From: Galeopsis tetrahit | Lineage: Eukaryota > Streptophyta > Magnoliopsida > Lamiales > Lamiaceae | Length of the DNA stretch: 64,000 nt | Direction of reading: 5' to 3' | Assembly: GCA_963675135.1 (NCBI GenBank) | Contig: OY776124.1 | Coordinates: forward strand, 1,843,001-1,907,000 | Shown: piece after piece, positions 35,573 through 47,800 of the stretch | How the letters are laid out: every line of letters starts with the position of its first letter | Position numbering within the stretch: the stretch's first letter is position 1 | Position numbers and translations under genes: made by a program | Notes under the pieces: generated by a model | What the model saw: the letters and a program-made list of their open reading frames with translations, nothing else | Told to the model about the DNA's origin: nothing | Databases searched by the model: none

Positions 35573-36358
35573 GAATTGGCCATAGAATCAATTGTGTCGA
35601 GACGGTTTTTGAATTTGAGGCCTCAGGTGCGGAGTTTTTGACGTCGTCGCCCACAGCCAAATTGCGCGCACGCTTGTGCACCGTTTTTACAAAGTTTTCA
35701 AATTGCCTCTCGGGTTTGCATTTCTAGCTAAAATTGGTCATAGAATCAATTGTGTCGAGACGGTTTTTGAATTTGAGGCCTCGGGTGCGGAGTTTTTTAC
35801 GTCGTCGCCCATAGCCAAATTGCGCGCACGCTTGTGCGCCGTTTTTACAAAGTTTTCAGATTGCCTCTCGGGTTTGCATTTCTATCTGAATTGGCCATAG
35901 AATCAATTGTGTCGAGACGGTTTTTGAATTTGAGGCCTCGGGTGAGGAGTTTTTGACGTCGTCGCCCATAGCCAAATTGCGCGCACGCTTGTGCGCCGTT
36001 TTTACAAAGTTTTCAGATTGCCTCTCGGGTTTGCAATCCTAGCTGAATTGGCCATAGAATTAATTTTGTCGAGACGGTTTTTGAATTTGAGGCCTCGGGT
36101 GCGGAGTTTTTGACGTCGTCGCCCATCGCCAAATTGCGCGCACGCTTGTGCGCCGTTTTTACAAAGTTTTCAGATTGCCTCTCGGGTTTGAATTTCCCAC
36201 TGAATTGGCCATATAATCAATTGTGTCGAGACGGTTTTTGAATTTGAGGCCTCGGGTGCGGAGTTTTTTACGTCGACGCCCATAGCCAAATTGCGCGCAC
36301 GCTTGTGCGCCGTTTTTACAAAGTTTTCAGATTGCCTCTCGGGTTTGCATTTCTAGCT
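35573..36358. repeat. Five-monomer block shared with 28654 and 31170
   Basis: The order is CTCAGGTGCGG with CCCACAGCC and GTGCACC, K with TTTTTTACGTCGTCG, GGGTGAGGAG ending CAATCCTAGCT, AATTAATTTTG ending CCCACT, then TTTTTTACGTCGACG. The same order is at 28654-29439 and 31170-31955. Confidence 0.78.
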
Positions 36359-37618
36359 GAATTGGCCATAGAATTAATTTTGTCGAGACGGTTTTTGAAT
36401 TTGAGGCCTCGGGTGCGGAGTTTTTGACGTCATCGCCCATAGCCAAATTGCGCGCACGCTTGTGCGCCGTTTTTACAAAGTTTTCAGATTGCCTCTCGGG
36501 TTTGCATTTCTAGCTGAATTGGCCATAGAATTAATTTTGTCGAGACGGTTTTTGAATTTGAGGCCTCGGGATGCGGAGTTTTTGACGTCGTCGCCCATCG
36601 CCAAATTGCGCGCACGCTTGTGCCCCGTTTTTACAAAGTTTTCAGATTGCCTCTCGGGTTTGCATTTCTAGCTAAAATTGGTCATAGAATCAATTGTGTC
36701 GAGACGGTTTTTGAATTTGAGGCCTCGGGTGCGGAGTTTTTGACGTCGTCGCCCATAGCCAAATTGCGCGCACGCTTGTGCGCCGTTTTTACAAAGTTTT
36801 CAAATTGCCTCTCGGGTTTGCATTTCTAGCTAAAATTGGTCATATAATCAATTGTGTCGAGACGGTTTTTGAATTTGAGGCCTCGGGTGCGGTGTTTTTG
36901 ACGTCGTCGCCCCTAACCAAATTGCGCGCACGCTTGTGCGCCGTTTTTACAAAGTTTTCAGATTGCCATTCGGGTTTGCATTTCTAGTTGAATTGGACAT
37001 AGAATCAATTGTGTCGAGACGGTTTTTGAATTTGAGGCCTCGGGTGCGGAGTTTTTGACGTCGTCGCCCACAGCCAAATTGCGCGCACGCTTGTGCACCG
37101 TTTTTACAAAGTTTTCAAATTGCCTCTCGGGTTTGCATTTCTAGCCAAAATTGGTCATAGAATCAATTGTGTCGAGACGGTTGTTGAATTTGAGACCTCG
37201 GGTGTGGAGTTTTTGACGTCGTCGCCCATAGCCAAATTGCGCGCACGCTTGTGCGCCGTTTTTACAAAGTTTTCAGATTGCCTCTCGGTTTTGAATTTCC
37301 CACTGAATTGGCCAAAGAATCAATTGTGTCGAGACGGTTTTTGAATTTGAGGCCTCGGGTGCGGAGTTGTTGACGTCGTCGCCCATAGCCAAATTGCGCG
37401 CACGCTTGTGCGCCGTTTTTACAAAGTTTTCAGATTGCCTCTCGGGTTTGCATTTCTAGCTGAATTGGCCATAGAATTAATTTTGTCGAGACGGTTTTTG
37501 AATTTGAGGCCTCGGGTGCGGAGTTTTTGACGTCGTCGCCCATCGCCAAATTGCGCGCACGCTTGTGCGCCGTTTTTACAAAGTTTTCAGACTGCCTCTC
37601 GGGTTTGCATTTCTAGCT
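36359..37618. repeat. Mosaic block with a one-base insertion and a hybrid monomer
   Basis: The monomer at 36516 has CTCGGGATGCGG (one A inserted), giving 158 bp with an A-type start. The monomer at 36990-37146 has the GAATTGGACAT left side of the 32429 class and the CCCACAGCC/GTGCACC right side of the next class, so one monomer was lost. The remaining order follows 32113-33371. Confidence 0.75.
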
Positions 37619-40600
37619 AAAATTGGTCATAGAATCAATTGTGTCGAGACGGTTTTTGAATTTGAGGCCTCGGGTGCGGAGTTTTTGACGTCGTCGCCCA
37701 TAGCCAAATTGTGCGCACGCTTGTGCGCCGTTTTTACAAAGTTTTCAGATTGCCTCTCGGTTTGCATTTCTAGCTGAATTGGCCATAGAATTAATTTTGT
37801 CGAGACGGTTTTTGAATTTGAGGCCTCGGGTGCGGAGTTTTTGACGTCGTCGCCCATCGCCAAATTGCGTGCACGCTTGTGCGCCGTTTTTACAAAGTTT
37901 TCAGATTGCCTCTCGGGTTTGCATTTCTATCTAAAATTGGTCATAGAATCAATTGTGTCGAGACAGTTTTTGAATTTGAGGCCTCGGGTGCGGAGTTTTT
38001 GACGTCGTCGCCCATAGCCAAATTGCGCGCACGCTTGTGCGCCGTTTTTACAAAGTTTTTAGATTGCCTCTCGGGTTTGCATTTCTATCTGAATTGGCCA
38101 TAGAATCAATTGTGTCGAGACGGTTTTTGAATTTGAGGCCTCGGGTGCGGAGTTTTTGACGTCGTCGCCCATAGCCAAACTTGCGCGCTTGGTTGTGTGC
38201 CATTTTTACAAAGTTTTCAGATTGCCTCCCAAGTTTGCATCCCTCACTGAATTGGCCATAAAATCAATTGTGTCGAGACGGTTTTTGAATTTGAGGCCTC
38301 GGGTGCGGATTTTTTTACGTCGTCGCCCATAGCCATATTGCGCGCACGCTTGTGCGCCGTTTTTACAAAGTTTTCAAATTGCCTCTCGGGTTTGCATTTC
38401 TAGCTAAAATTGGTCATAGAATCAATTGTGTCGAGACGGTTTTTGAATTTGAGGCCTCAGGTGCGGAGTTTTTGACGTCATCGCCCATAGCCAAATTGCG
38501 CGCACGCTTGTGCGCCGTTTTTACAAAGTTTTCAGATTGCCTCTCGGGTTTGCAATCCTAGCTGAATTGGCCATAGAATTAATTTTGTCGAGACGGTTTT
38601 TGAATTTGAGGCCTCGGGTGCGGAGTTTTTGACGTCGTCGCCCATCGCCAAATTGCGCGCACGCTTGTGCCCCGTTTTTACAAATTTTCAGATTGCCTCT
38701 CGGGTTTGAATTTCCCACTAAATTGGCCATAGAATCAATTGTGTCGAGACGGTTTTTGAATTTGAGGCCTCGGGTGCGGAGTTTTTTACGTCGACGCCCA
38801 TAGCCAAATTGCGCGCACGCTTGTGCGCCGTTTTTACAAAGTTTTCAGATTGCCTCTCGGGTTTGCATTTCTAGCTGAATTGGCCATAGAATTAATTTTG
38901 TCGAGACGGTTTTTGAATTTGAGGCCTCGGGTGCGGAGTTTTTGACGTCGTCGCCCATCGCCAAATTGCGCGCACGCTTGTGCGCCGTTTTTACAAAGTT
39001 TTCAGATTGCCTCTCGGGTTTGCATTTCTATCTGAATTGGCCATAGAATCAATTGTGTCGAGACGGTTTTTGAATTTGAGGCCTCGGGTGCGGATTTTTT
39101 GACGTCGTCGCCCATAGCCAAATTGCGCGCACGCTTGTGCGCCGTTTTTACAAAGTTTTCAGATTGCCTCTCGGGTTTGCATTTCTAGCTGAATTGGCCA
39201 TAGAATCAATTTTGTCGAGACGGTTTTTGAATTTGAGGCCTCGGGTGCGGAGTTTTTGACGTCGTCGCCCATCGCCAAATTGCGCGCAAGCTTATGCGCC
39301 GTTTTTACAAAGTTTTCAGATTGCCTCTCGGGTTTGCATTTCTAGCTAAAATTGGTCATAGAATCAATTGTGTCGAGACGGTTTTTGAATTTGAGGCCTC
39401 GGGTGCGGAGTTTTTGACGTCGTCGCCCATCGCCAAATTGCGCGCACGCTTGTGCGCCGTTTTTACTAAGTTTTCAGATTGCCTCTCGGGTTTGAATTTC
39501 CCACTGAATTGGCCATAGAATCAATTGTGTCGAGACGGTTTTTGAATTTGAGGCCTCGGGTGCGGAGTTTTTTACGTCGACGCCCATAGCCAAATTGCGC
39601 GCACGCTTGTGCGCCGTTTTTACAAAGTTTTCAGATTGCCTCTCGGGTTTGCATTTCTAGCTGAATTGGCCATAGAATTAATTTTGTCGAGACGGTTTTT
39701 GAATTTGAGGCCTCGGGTGCGGAGTTTTTGACGTCGTCGCCCATCGCCAAATTGCGCGCACGCTTGTGCGCCGTTTTTACAAAGTTTTCAGATTGCCTCT
39801 CGGGTTTGCATTTCTATCTAAAATTGGTCAAAGAATCAATTGTGTCGAGACGGTTTTTGAATTTGAGGCCTCGGGTGCGGAGTTTTTGACGTCGTCGCCC
39901 ATAGCCAAATTGCGCGCACGCTTGTGCGCCGTTTTTACAAAGTTTTCAGATTGCCTCTCGGGTTTGCATTTCTATCTGAATTGGCCATAGAATCAATTGT
40001 GTCGAGACGGTTTTTGAATTTGAGGCCTCGGGTGCGGATTTTTTGACGTCGTCGCCCATAGCCAAATTGTGCGCACGCTTGTGCGCCGTTTTTACAAAGT
40101 TTTCAGATTGCCTCTCGGTTTGCATTTCTAGCTGAATTGGCCATAGAATTAATTTTGTCGCGACGGTTTTTGAATTTGAGGCCTCGGGTGCGGAGTTTTT
40201 GACGTCGTCGCCCATCGCCAAATTGCGTGCACGCTTGTGCGCCGTTTTTACAAAGTTTTCAGATTGCCTCTCGGGTTTGCATTTCTATCTAAAATTGGTC
40301 ATAGAATCAATTGTGTCGAGACAGTTTTTGAATTTGAGGCCTCGGGTGCGGAGTTTTTGACGTCGTCGCCCATAGCCAAATTGCGCGCACGCTTGTGCGC
40401 CGTTTTTACAAAGTTTTCAGATTGCCTCTCGGGTTTGCATTTCTATCTGAATTGGCCATAGAATCAATTGTGTCGAGACGGTTTTTGAATTTGAGGCCTC
40501 GGGTGCGGAGTTTTTGACGTCGTCGCCCATAGCCAAACTTGCGCGCTTGGTTGTGTGCCATTTTTACAAAGTTTTCAGATTGCCTCCCAAGTTTGCATCC

Positions 40601-41078
40601 CTCACTGAATTGGCCATAAAATCAATTGTGTCGAGACGGTTTTTGAATTTGAGGCCTCGGGTGCGGATTTTTTTACGTCGTCGCCCATAGCCAAATTGCG
40701 CGCACGCTTGTGCGCCGTTTTTACAAAGTTTTCAGATTGCCTCTCGGGTTTGCATTTCTAGCTGAATTGGCCATAGAATCAATTGTGTCGAGACGGTTTT
40801 TGAATTTGAGGCCTCAGGTGCGGAGTTTTTGACGTCGTCGCCCCCAGCCAAATTGCGCGCACGCTTGTGCACCGTTTTTACAAAGTTTTCAAATTGCCTC
40901 TCGGGTTTGCATTTCTAGCTAAAATTGGTCATAGAATCAATTGTGTCGAGACGGTTTTTGAATTTGAGGCCTCAGGTGCGGAGTTTTTGACGTCATCGCC
41001 CATAGCCAAATTGCGCGCACGCTTGTGCGCCGTTTTTACAAAGTTTTCAGATTGCCTCTCGGGTTTGCAATCCTAGCT
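37619..41078. repeat. Mosaic block with a 15-mer (2358-bp) offset
   Basis: The series with ATTGTGCGCACG, AATTAATTTTG with GCGTGCACG, K with GAGACAG, B, and AAAATC with GCGGATTTTTTTACG at 37619-38405 recurs at +2358 (37776 to 40134). The monomer at 38249 is a hybrid of the two classes seen separately at 40607 and 40764. The block includes the AAGCTT monomer (39191), a one-base deletion in CAAATTTTCAG (38564), and a terminal K (40921) like that at 38406. It is the right edge of Domain IV. Confidence 0.75.
39191..39347 (+). repeat. Rare monomer with AAGCTT variant of the hairpin
   Basis: The hairpin region reads GCGCAAGCTTATGCGCC, giving an AAGCTT hexamer and disrupting the stem. The combination AATCAATTTTG + CATCGCC + AAGCTTATG is shared with the monomers at 1-157 and 2520-2676 and was not seen elsewhere. 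Relatives with ACGCTTATG instead occur at 946, 4724, 16846, 19365 and 20624. Confidence 0.85.
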
Positions 41079-41328
41079 GAATTGGCCATAGAATCAATTG
41101 TGTCGAGATGGTTTTTGAATTTGAGGCCTCGGGTGCGGAGTTTTTGACGTCGTCGCCCATAGCCAAATTACGCGCACGCTTGTGCGCCGTTTTTACAAAG
41201 TTTTCAGATTACCTCTCGGGTTTGCATTTCTAGCTGAATTGGCCATAGAATCAATTGTGTCGAGATGGTTTTTGAATTTGAAGCCTCGGGTGCGGAGTTT
41301 TTGACGTCGTCGCCCATCGCCAAATTGC

Positions 41329-41344
41329 GCGCACACTTGTGCGC
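41329..41344. other. Extended hairpin in the b-class monomer
   Basis: The G-to-A change in GCGCACACTTGTGCGC converts the consensus G.T wobble next to the loop into an A-T pair. The inverted repeat becomes 7 bp per arm with only CT at the centre. All b monomers of Domain V with GCACACTTG carry it; the copies with ACACTTATG lose one pair. Confidence 0.8.
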
Positions 41345-41862
41345 CGTTTTTACAAAGTTTTCAGATTGCCTCTCGGGTTTGCATACCCATCTAAATTGGC
41401 CATAGAATCAATTGTGTCGAGACGGTTTTTGAATTTGAGGCCTCGGGTGCGGAGTTTTTGACGTCGTCGCCCATAGCCAAATTGCGCGCACGCTTGTGCG
41501 CCGTTTTTACAAAGTTTTCAGATTGCCTCTCGGGTTTGAATTTCCCACTGAATTGGCCATAGAACAATTGTGTCGAGACGGTTTTTGAATTTGAGGCCTC
41601 GGGTGCGGAGTTTTTGACGTCGTCGCCCATAGCCAAATTGCGCGCACGCTTGTGCGCCGTTTTTACAAAGTTTTCAGATTGCCTCTCGGGTTTGCATTTC
41701 TATCTGAATTGGCCATAGAATCAATTTTGTCGAGACGGTTTTTGAATTTGAGGCCTCGGGTGCGGAGTTTTTGACGTCGTCGCCCATCGCCAAATTGCGC
41801 GCACGCTTGTGCGCCATTTTTACAAAGTTTTCAGATTGCCTCTCAGGCTTGCATTTCTATCT

Positions 41863-42020
41863 GAATTGGCCATAGAATCAATTGTGTCGAGACGGTTTTT
41901 GAATTTGAGGCCTCGGGTGCGGAGTTTTTGGCGTCGTCGCCCATAGCCAAACTTGCGCGCATGGTTGTGTGCCATTTTTACAAAGTATTCAGATTGCCTC
42001 CCAAGTTTGCATCCCTCACT
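41863..42020 (+). repeat. Type monomer, class B' (Domain V form of B)
   Basis: This has the same diverged right half as B, but with CGCGCATGGTTGTGTGCC instead of CGCGCTTGG, TTTTTGGCGTCG instead of TTTTTGACGTCG, and AAAGTATTCAG instead of AAAGTTTTCAG. The following monomer starts with GAATTGGCCATAGAATC rather than the AAAATC variant. B' replaces B throughout 41079-64000, which separates Domain V from the rest of the window. Confidence 0.88.
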
Positions 42021-42177
42021 GAATTGGCCATAGAATCAATTGTGTCGAGACGGTTTTTGAATTTGAGGCCTCGGGTGCGGAGTTTTTGACGTCGTCGCCC
42101 ATAGCCAAATTGCGCGCACGCTTGTGCGCCATTTTTACAAAGTTTTCAGATTGCCTCTCGGGCTTGAATTTCCCACT

Positions 42178-43276
42178 GAATTGGCCATAGAATCAATTGT
42201 GTCGAGATGGTTTTTGAATTTGAGGCCTCGGGTGCGGAGTTTTTGACGTCGTCGCCCATAGCCAAATTACGCGCACGCTTGTGCGCCGTTTTTACAAAGT
42301 TTTCAGATTACCTCTCGGGTTTGCATTTCTAGCTGAATTGGCCATAAAATCAATTGTGTCGAGATGGTTTTTGAATTTGAAGCCTCGGGTGCGGAGTTTT
42401 TGACGTCGTCGCCCATCGCCAAATTGCGCGCACACTTGTGCGCCGTTTTTACAAAGTTTTCAGATTGCCTCTCGGGTTTGCATTCCCATCTAAATTGGCC
42501 ATAGAATCAATTGTGTCGAGACGGTTTTTGAATTTGAGGCCTCGGGTGCGGAGTTTTTGACGTCGTCGCCCATAGCCAAATTGCGCGCACGCTTGTGCGC
42601 CATTTTTACAAAGTTTTCAGATTGCCTCTCGGGTTTGAATTTCCCACTGAATTGGCCATAGAACAATTGTGTCGAGACGGTTTTTGAATTTGAGGCCTCG
42701 GGTGCGGAGTTTTTGACGTCGTCGCCCATAGCCAAATTGCGCGCACGCTTGTGCGCCGTTTTTACAAAGTTTTCAGATTGCCTCTCGGGTTTGCATTTCT
42801 AGCTGAATTGGCCATATAATCAATTTTGTCGAGACGGTTTTTGAATTTGAGGCCTCGGGTGCGGAGTTTTTGACGTCGTCTCCCATCGCCAAATTGCGCG
42901 CACGCTTGTGCGCCATTTTTACAAAGTTTTCAGATTGCCTCTCAGGCTTGCATTTCTATCTGAATTGGCCATAGAATCAATTGTGTCGAGACGGTTTTTG
43001 AATTTGAGGCCTCGGGTGCGGAGTTTTTGGCGTCGTCGCCCATAGCCAAACTTGCGCGCATGGTTGTGTGCCATTTTTACAAAGTATTCAGATTGCCTCC
43101 CAAGTTTGCATCCCTCACTGAATTGGCCATAGAATCAATTGTGTCGAGACGGTTTTTGAATTTGAGGCCTCGGGTGCGGAGTTTTTGACGTCGTCGCCCA
43201 TAGCCAAATTGCGCGCACGCTTGTGCGCCATTTTTACAAAGTTTTCAGATTGCCTCTCGGGTTTAAATTTCTAGCT
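42178..43276. repeat. Domain V 7-mer, unit 2 (1099 bp)
   Basis: This repeats unit 1 at +1099, with differences such as AAAATC in b and CGTCTCCCATCG in e. The g monomer ends TTTAAATTTCTAGCT instead of TTGAATTTCCCACT, leading into the GAGAAGG class at 43277. Confidence 0.86.
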
Positions 43277-44849
43277 GAATTGGCCATAGAATCAATTGTG
43301 TCGAGAAGGTTTTTGAATTTGAGGCCTCGGGTGCGGAGTTTTTGACATCGTCGCCCATAGCCAAACTTGCGCGCATGGTTGTGTGCCATTTTTACAAAGT
43401 TTTCAGATTGCCTCCCAAGTTTACATCCCTCACTGAATTGGCCATAGAATCAATTGTGTCGAGACGGTTTTTGAATTTGATGCCTCGGGTGCGGAGTTTT
43501 TGACGTCGTCGCCCATAGCCAAATTGCGCGCACGCTTGTGCGCCGTTTTTACAAAGTTTTCAGATTGCCTCTCGGGCTTGAATTTCCCACTGAATTGGCC
43601 ATAGAATCAATTGTGTCGAGATGGTTTTTGAATTTGAGGCCTCGGGTGCGGAGTTTTTGACGTCGTCGCCCATAGCCAAATTACGTGCACGCTTGTGCGC
43701 CGTTTTTACAAAGTTTTCAGATTACCTCACGGGTTTGCATTTCTAGCTGAATTGGCCATAGAATCAATTGTGTCGAGATGGTTTTTGAATTTGAAGCGTC
43801 GGGTGCGGAGTTTTTGACGTCGTCGCCCATCGCCAAATTGCGCGCACACTTGTGCGCCGTTTTTACAAAGTTTTCAGATTGCCTCTCTGGTTTGCATTCC
43901 CATCTAAATTGGCCATAGAATCAATTGTGTCGAGACGGTTTTTGAATTTGAGGCCTCGGGTGCGGAGTTTTTGGCGTCGTCGCCCATAGCCAAACTTGCG
44001 CGCATGGTTGTGTGCCATTTTTTCAAAGTTTTCAGATTGCCTCCCAAGTTTGCATCCCTCACTGAATTGGCCATAGAATCAATTGTGTCGAGACGGTTTT
44101 TGAATTTGAGGCCTCGGGTGCGGAGTTTTTGACGTCGTCGCCCATAGCCAAATTGCACGCACGTTTGTGCACCGTTTTTACAAAGTTTTCAGATTGCCTC
44201 TCGGGTTTGAATTTCCCACTGAATTGGCCATAGAATCAATTGTGTCGAGACGGTTTATGAATTTGAGGCCTCGGGTGCGGAGTTTTTGACGTCGTCGCCC
44301 ATAGCCAAATTGCGCGCACGCTTGTGCGCCGTTTTTACAAAGTTTTCAGATTGCCTCTCGAGTTTGCATTTCTAGCTGAATTGGCCATAGAATCAATTAT
44401 GTCGAGACGGTTTTTTGAATTTGAGGCCTCGGGTGCGGAGTTTTTTACGTCGTCGCCCATAGCCAAATTGCGCGCACGCTTGTGCGCCGTTTTTACAAAG
44501 TTTTCAGATTGCCTCTCGGGTTTGAATTTCCCACTGAATTGGCCATAGAATCAATTGTGTCGAGACGGTTTTTTAATTTGAGGCCTCGGGTGCGGAGTTT
44601 TTGACGTCGTCGCCCATAGCCAAATTGCTCGCACGCTTGTGCGCCATTTTTACAAAGTTTTCAGATTGCCTCTCGGGTTTGCATTCCTAGCTGAATTGGC
44701 CATAGAATCAATTTTGTCGAGACGGTTTTTGAATTTGAGGCCTCGGGTGCGGAGTTTTTGACGTCGTCGCCCATAGCCAAATTGCGCGCACGCTTGTGAG
44801 CCGTTTTTACAAAGTTTTCAGATTGCCTCTCGGGCTTGAATTTCCCACT
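43277..44849. repeat. Remaining ten monomers of the 24-mer, copy 1
   Basis: It includes GAGAAGG with GACATCG (43277), TTGATGCCTCGG (43435), a with GATTACCTCACGG, b with GAAGCGTCGG and CTCTCTGG, a B' copy with AAATTGGCC start (43906), GCACGCACGTTTGTGCACCG (44064), TTTATGAATTT with CTCGAGTTTGC (44221), AATTATGTCG with an extra T (44378), TTTTTTAATTT with GCTCGCACG (44536), and CTTGTGAGCCG (44693). Confidence 0.83.
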
Positions 44850-47800
44850 GAATTGGCCATAGAATCAATTGTGTCGAGATGGTTTTTGAATTTGAGGCCT
44901 CGGGTGCGGAGTTTTTGACGTCGTCGCCCATAGCCAAATTACGCGCACGCTTGTGCGCCGTTTTTACAAAGTTTTCAGATTACCTCTCGGATTTGCATTT
45001 CTAGCTGAATTGGCCATAGAATCAATTGTGTCGAGATGGTTTTTGAATTTGAAGCCTCGGGTGCGGAGTTTTTGACGTCGTCGCCCATCGCCAAATTGCG
45101 CGCACACTTGTGCGCCGTTTTTACAAAGTTTTCAGATTGCCTCTCGGGTTTGCATACTCATCTAAATTGGCCATAGAATCAATTGTGTCGAGACGGTTTT
45201 TGAATTTGAGGCCTCGGGTGCGGAGTTTTTGACGTCGTCGCCCATAGCCAAATTGCGCGCACGCTTGTGCGCCGTTTTTACAAAGTTTTCAGATTACCTC
45301 TCGGGTTTGAATTTCCCACTGAATTGGCCATAGAACAATTGTGTCGAGACGGTTTTTGAATTTGAGGCCTCGGGTGCGGAGTTTTTGACGTCGTCGCCCA
45401 TAGCCAAATTGCGCGCACGCTTGTGCGCCGTTTTTACAAAGTTTTCAGATTGCCTCTCGGGTTTGCATTTCTATCTGAATTGGCCATAGAATCAATTTTG
45501 TCGAGACGGTTTTTGAATTTGAGGCCTCGGGTGCGGAGTTTTTGACGTCGTCGCCCATCGCCAAATTGCGCGCACGCTTGTGCGCCATTTTTACAAAGTT
45601 TTCAGATTGCCTCTCAGGCTTGCATTTCTATCTGAATTGGCCATAGAATCAATTGTGTCGAGACGGTTTTTGAATTTGAGGCCTCGGGTGCGGAGTTTTT
45701 GGCGTCGTCGCCCATAGCCAAACTTGTGCGCATGGTTGTGTGCCATTTTTACAAAGTATTCAGATTGCCTCCCAAGTTTGCATCCCTCACTGAATTGGCC
45801 ATAGAATCAATTGTGTCGAGACGGTTTTTGAATTTGAGGCCTCGGGTGCGGAGTTTTTGACGTCGTCGCCCATAGCCAAATTGCGCGCACGCTTGTGCGC
45901 CATTTTTACAAAGTTTTCAGATTTCCTCTCGGGCTTGAATTTCCCACTGAATTGGCCATAGAATCAATTGTGTCGAGATAGTTTTTGAATTTGAGGCCTC
46001 GGGTGTGGAGTTTTTGACGTCGTCGCCCATAGCCAAATTACGCGCACGCTTGTGCGCCGTTTTTACAAAGTTTTCAGATTACCTCTCGGGTTTGCATTTC
46101 TAGCTGAATTGGCCATAAAAACAATTTTGTCGAGATGGTTTTTGAATTTGAAGCCTCGGGTGCGGAGTTTTTGACGTCGTCGCCCATCGCCAAATTGCGC
46201 GCACACTTGTGCGCCGTTTTTACAAAGTTTTCAGATTGCCTCTCGGGTTTGCATTCCCATCTAAATTGGCCATAGAATCAATTGTGTCGAGACGGTTTTT
46301 GAATTTGAGGCCTCGGGTGCGGAGTTTTTGACGTCGTCGCCCATTGCCAAATTGCGCGCACGCTTGTGCGCCATTTTTACAAAGTTTTCAGATTGCCTCT
46401 CGGGTTTGAATTTCCCACTGAATTGGCCATAGAACAATTGTGTCGAGACGGTTTTTGAATTTGAGGCCTCGGGTGCGGAGTTTTTGACGTCGTCGCCCAT
46501 AGCCAAATTGCGCGCACGCTTGTGCGCCGTTTTTACAAAGTTTTCAGATTGCCTCTCGGGTTTGCATTTCTAGCTGAATTGGCCATATAATCAATTTTGT
46601 CGAGACGGTTTTTGAATTTGAGGCCTCGGGTGCGGAGTTTTTGACGTCGTCGCCCATCGCCAAATTGCGCGCACGCTTGTGCGCCATTTTTACAAAGTTT
46701 TCAGATTGCCTCTCAGGCTTGCATTTCTATCTGAATTGGCCATAGAATCAATTGTGTCGAGACGGTTTTTGAATTTGAGGCCTCGGGTGCGGAGTTTTTG
46801 GCGTCGTCGCCCATAGCCAAACTTGCGCGCATGGTTGTGTGCCATTTTTACAAAGTATTCAGATTGCCTCCCAAGTTTGCATCCCTCACTGAATTGGCCA
46901 TAGAATCAATTGTGTCGAGACGGTTTTTGAATTTGAGGCCTCGGGTGCGGAGTTTTTGACGTCGTCGCCCATAGCCAAATTGCGCGCACGCTTGTGCGCC
47001 ATTTTTACAAAGTTTTCAGATTGCCTCTCGGGTTTAAATTTCTAGCTGAATTGGCCATAGAATCAATTGTGTCGAGAAGGTTTTTGAATTTGAGGCCTCG
47101 GGTGCGGAGTTTTTGACATCGTCGCCCATAGCCAAACTTGCGCGCATGGTTGTGTGCCATTTTTACAAAGTTTTCAGATTGCCTCCCAAGTTTACATCCC
47201 TCACTGAATTGGCCATAGAATCAATTGTGTCGAGACGGTTTTTGAATTTGATGCCTCGGGTGCGGAGTTTTTGACGTCGTCGCCCATAGCCAAATTGCGC
47301 GCACGCTTGTGCGCCGTTTTTACAAAGTTTTCAGATTGCCTCTCGGGCTTGAATTTCCCACTGAATTGGCCATAGAATCAATTGTGTCGAGATGGTTTTT
47401 GAATTTGAGGCCTCGGGTGCGGAGTTTTTGACGTCGTCGCCCATAGCCAAATTACGTGCACGCTTGTGCGCCGTTTTTACAAAGTTTTCAGATTACCTCA
47501 CGGGTTTGCATTTCTAGCTGAATTGGCCATAGAATCAATTGTGTCGAGATGGTTTTTGAATTTGAAGCGTCGGGTGCGGAGTTTTTGACGTCGTCGCCCA
47601 TCGCCAAATTGCGCGCACACTTGTGCGCCGTTTTTACAAAGTTTTCAGATTGCCTCTCTGGTTTGCATTCCCATCTAAATTGGCCATAGAATCAATTGTG
47701 TCGAGACGGTTTTTGAATTTGAGGCCTCGGGTGCGGAGTTTTTGGCGTCGTCGCCCATAGCCAAACTTGCGCGCATGGTTGTGTGCCATTTTTACAAAGT

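Larger units (their letters stand above)
22828..41078. repeat. Domain IV: mosaic of 14-, 16-, 5- and 15-mer units
   Basis: About 116 monomers. B has the CGCGCTTGG form throughout, and AAAATC follows B. C-type monomers appear singly, each followed by GAATTGGACAT or its hybrid. No single HOR covers the domain; short runs of two near-identical copies are joined by hybrid monomers. Confidence 0.8.
41079..42177. repeat. Domain V 7-mer, unit 1 (1099 bp)
   Basis: The seven are a (41079, GAGATGG, GATTACC), b (41236, GAAGCC, GCACACTTG), c (41393, AAATTGGCC start), d (41550, GAACAATTG deletion, 156 bp), e (41706, CTCAGGCTTG), f (41863, B'), and g (42021, GCGCCATTTTT). Lengths sum to 1099 and the order restarts at 42178. 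Confidence 0.87.
41079..44849. repeat. Domain V 24-mer HOR, copy 1 (3771 bp)
   Basis: Two 7-mers plus ten further monomers. The order, including the 156-bp GAACAATTG monomers at 41550 and 42649, recurs from 44850 (45321 and 46420). Confidence 0.85.
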
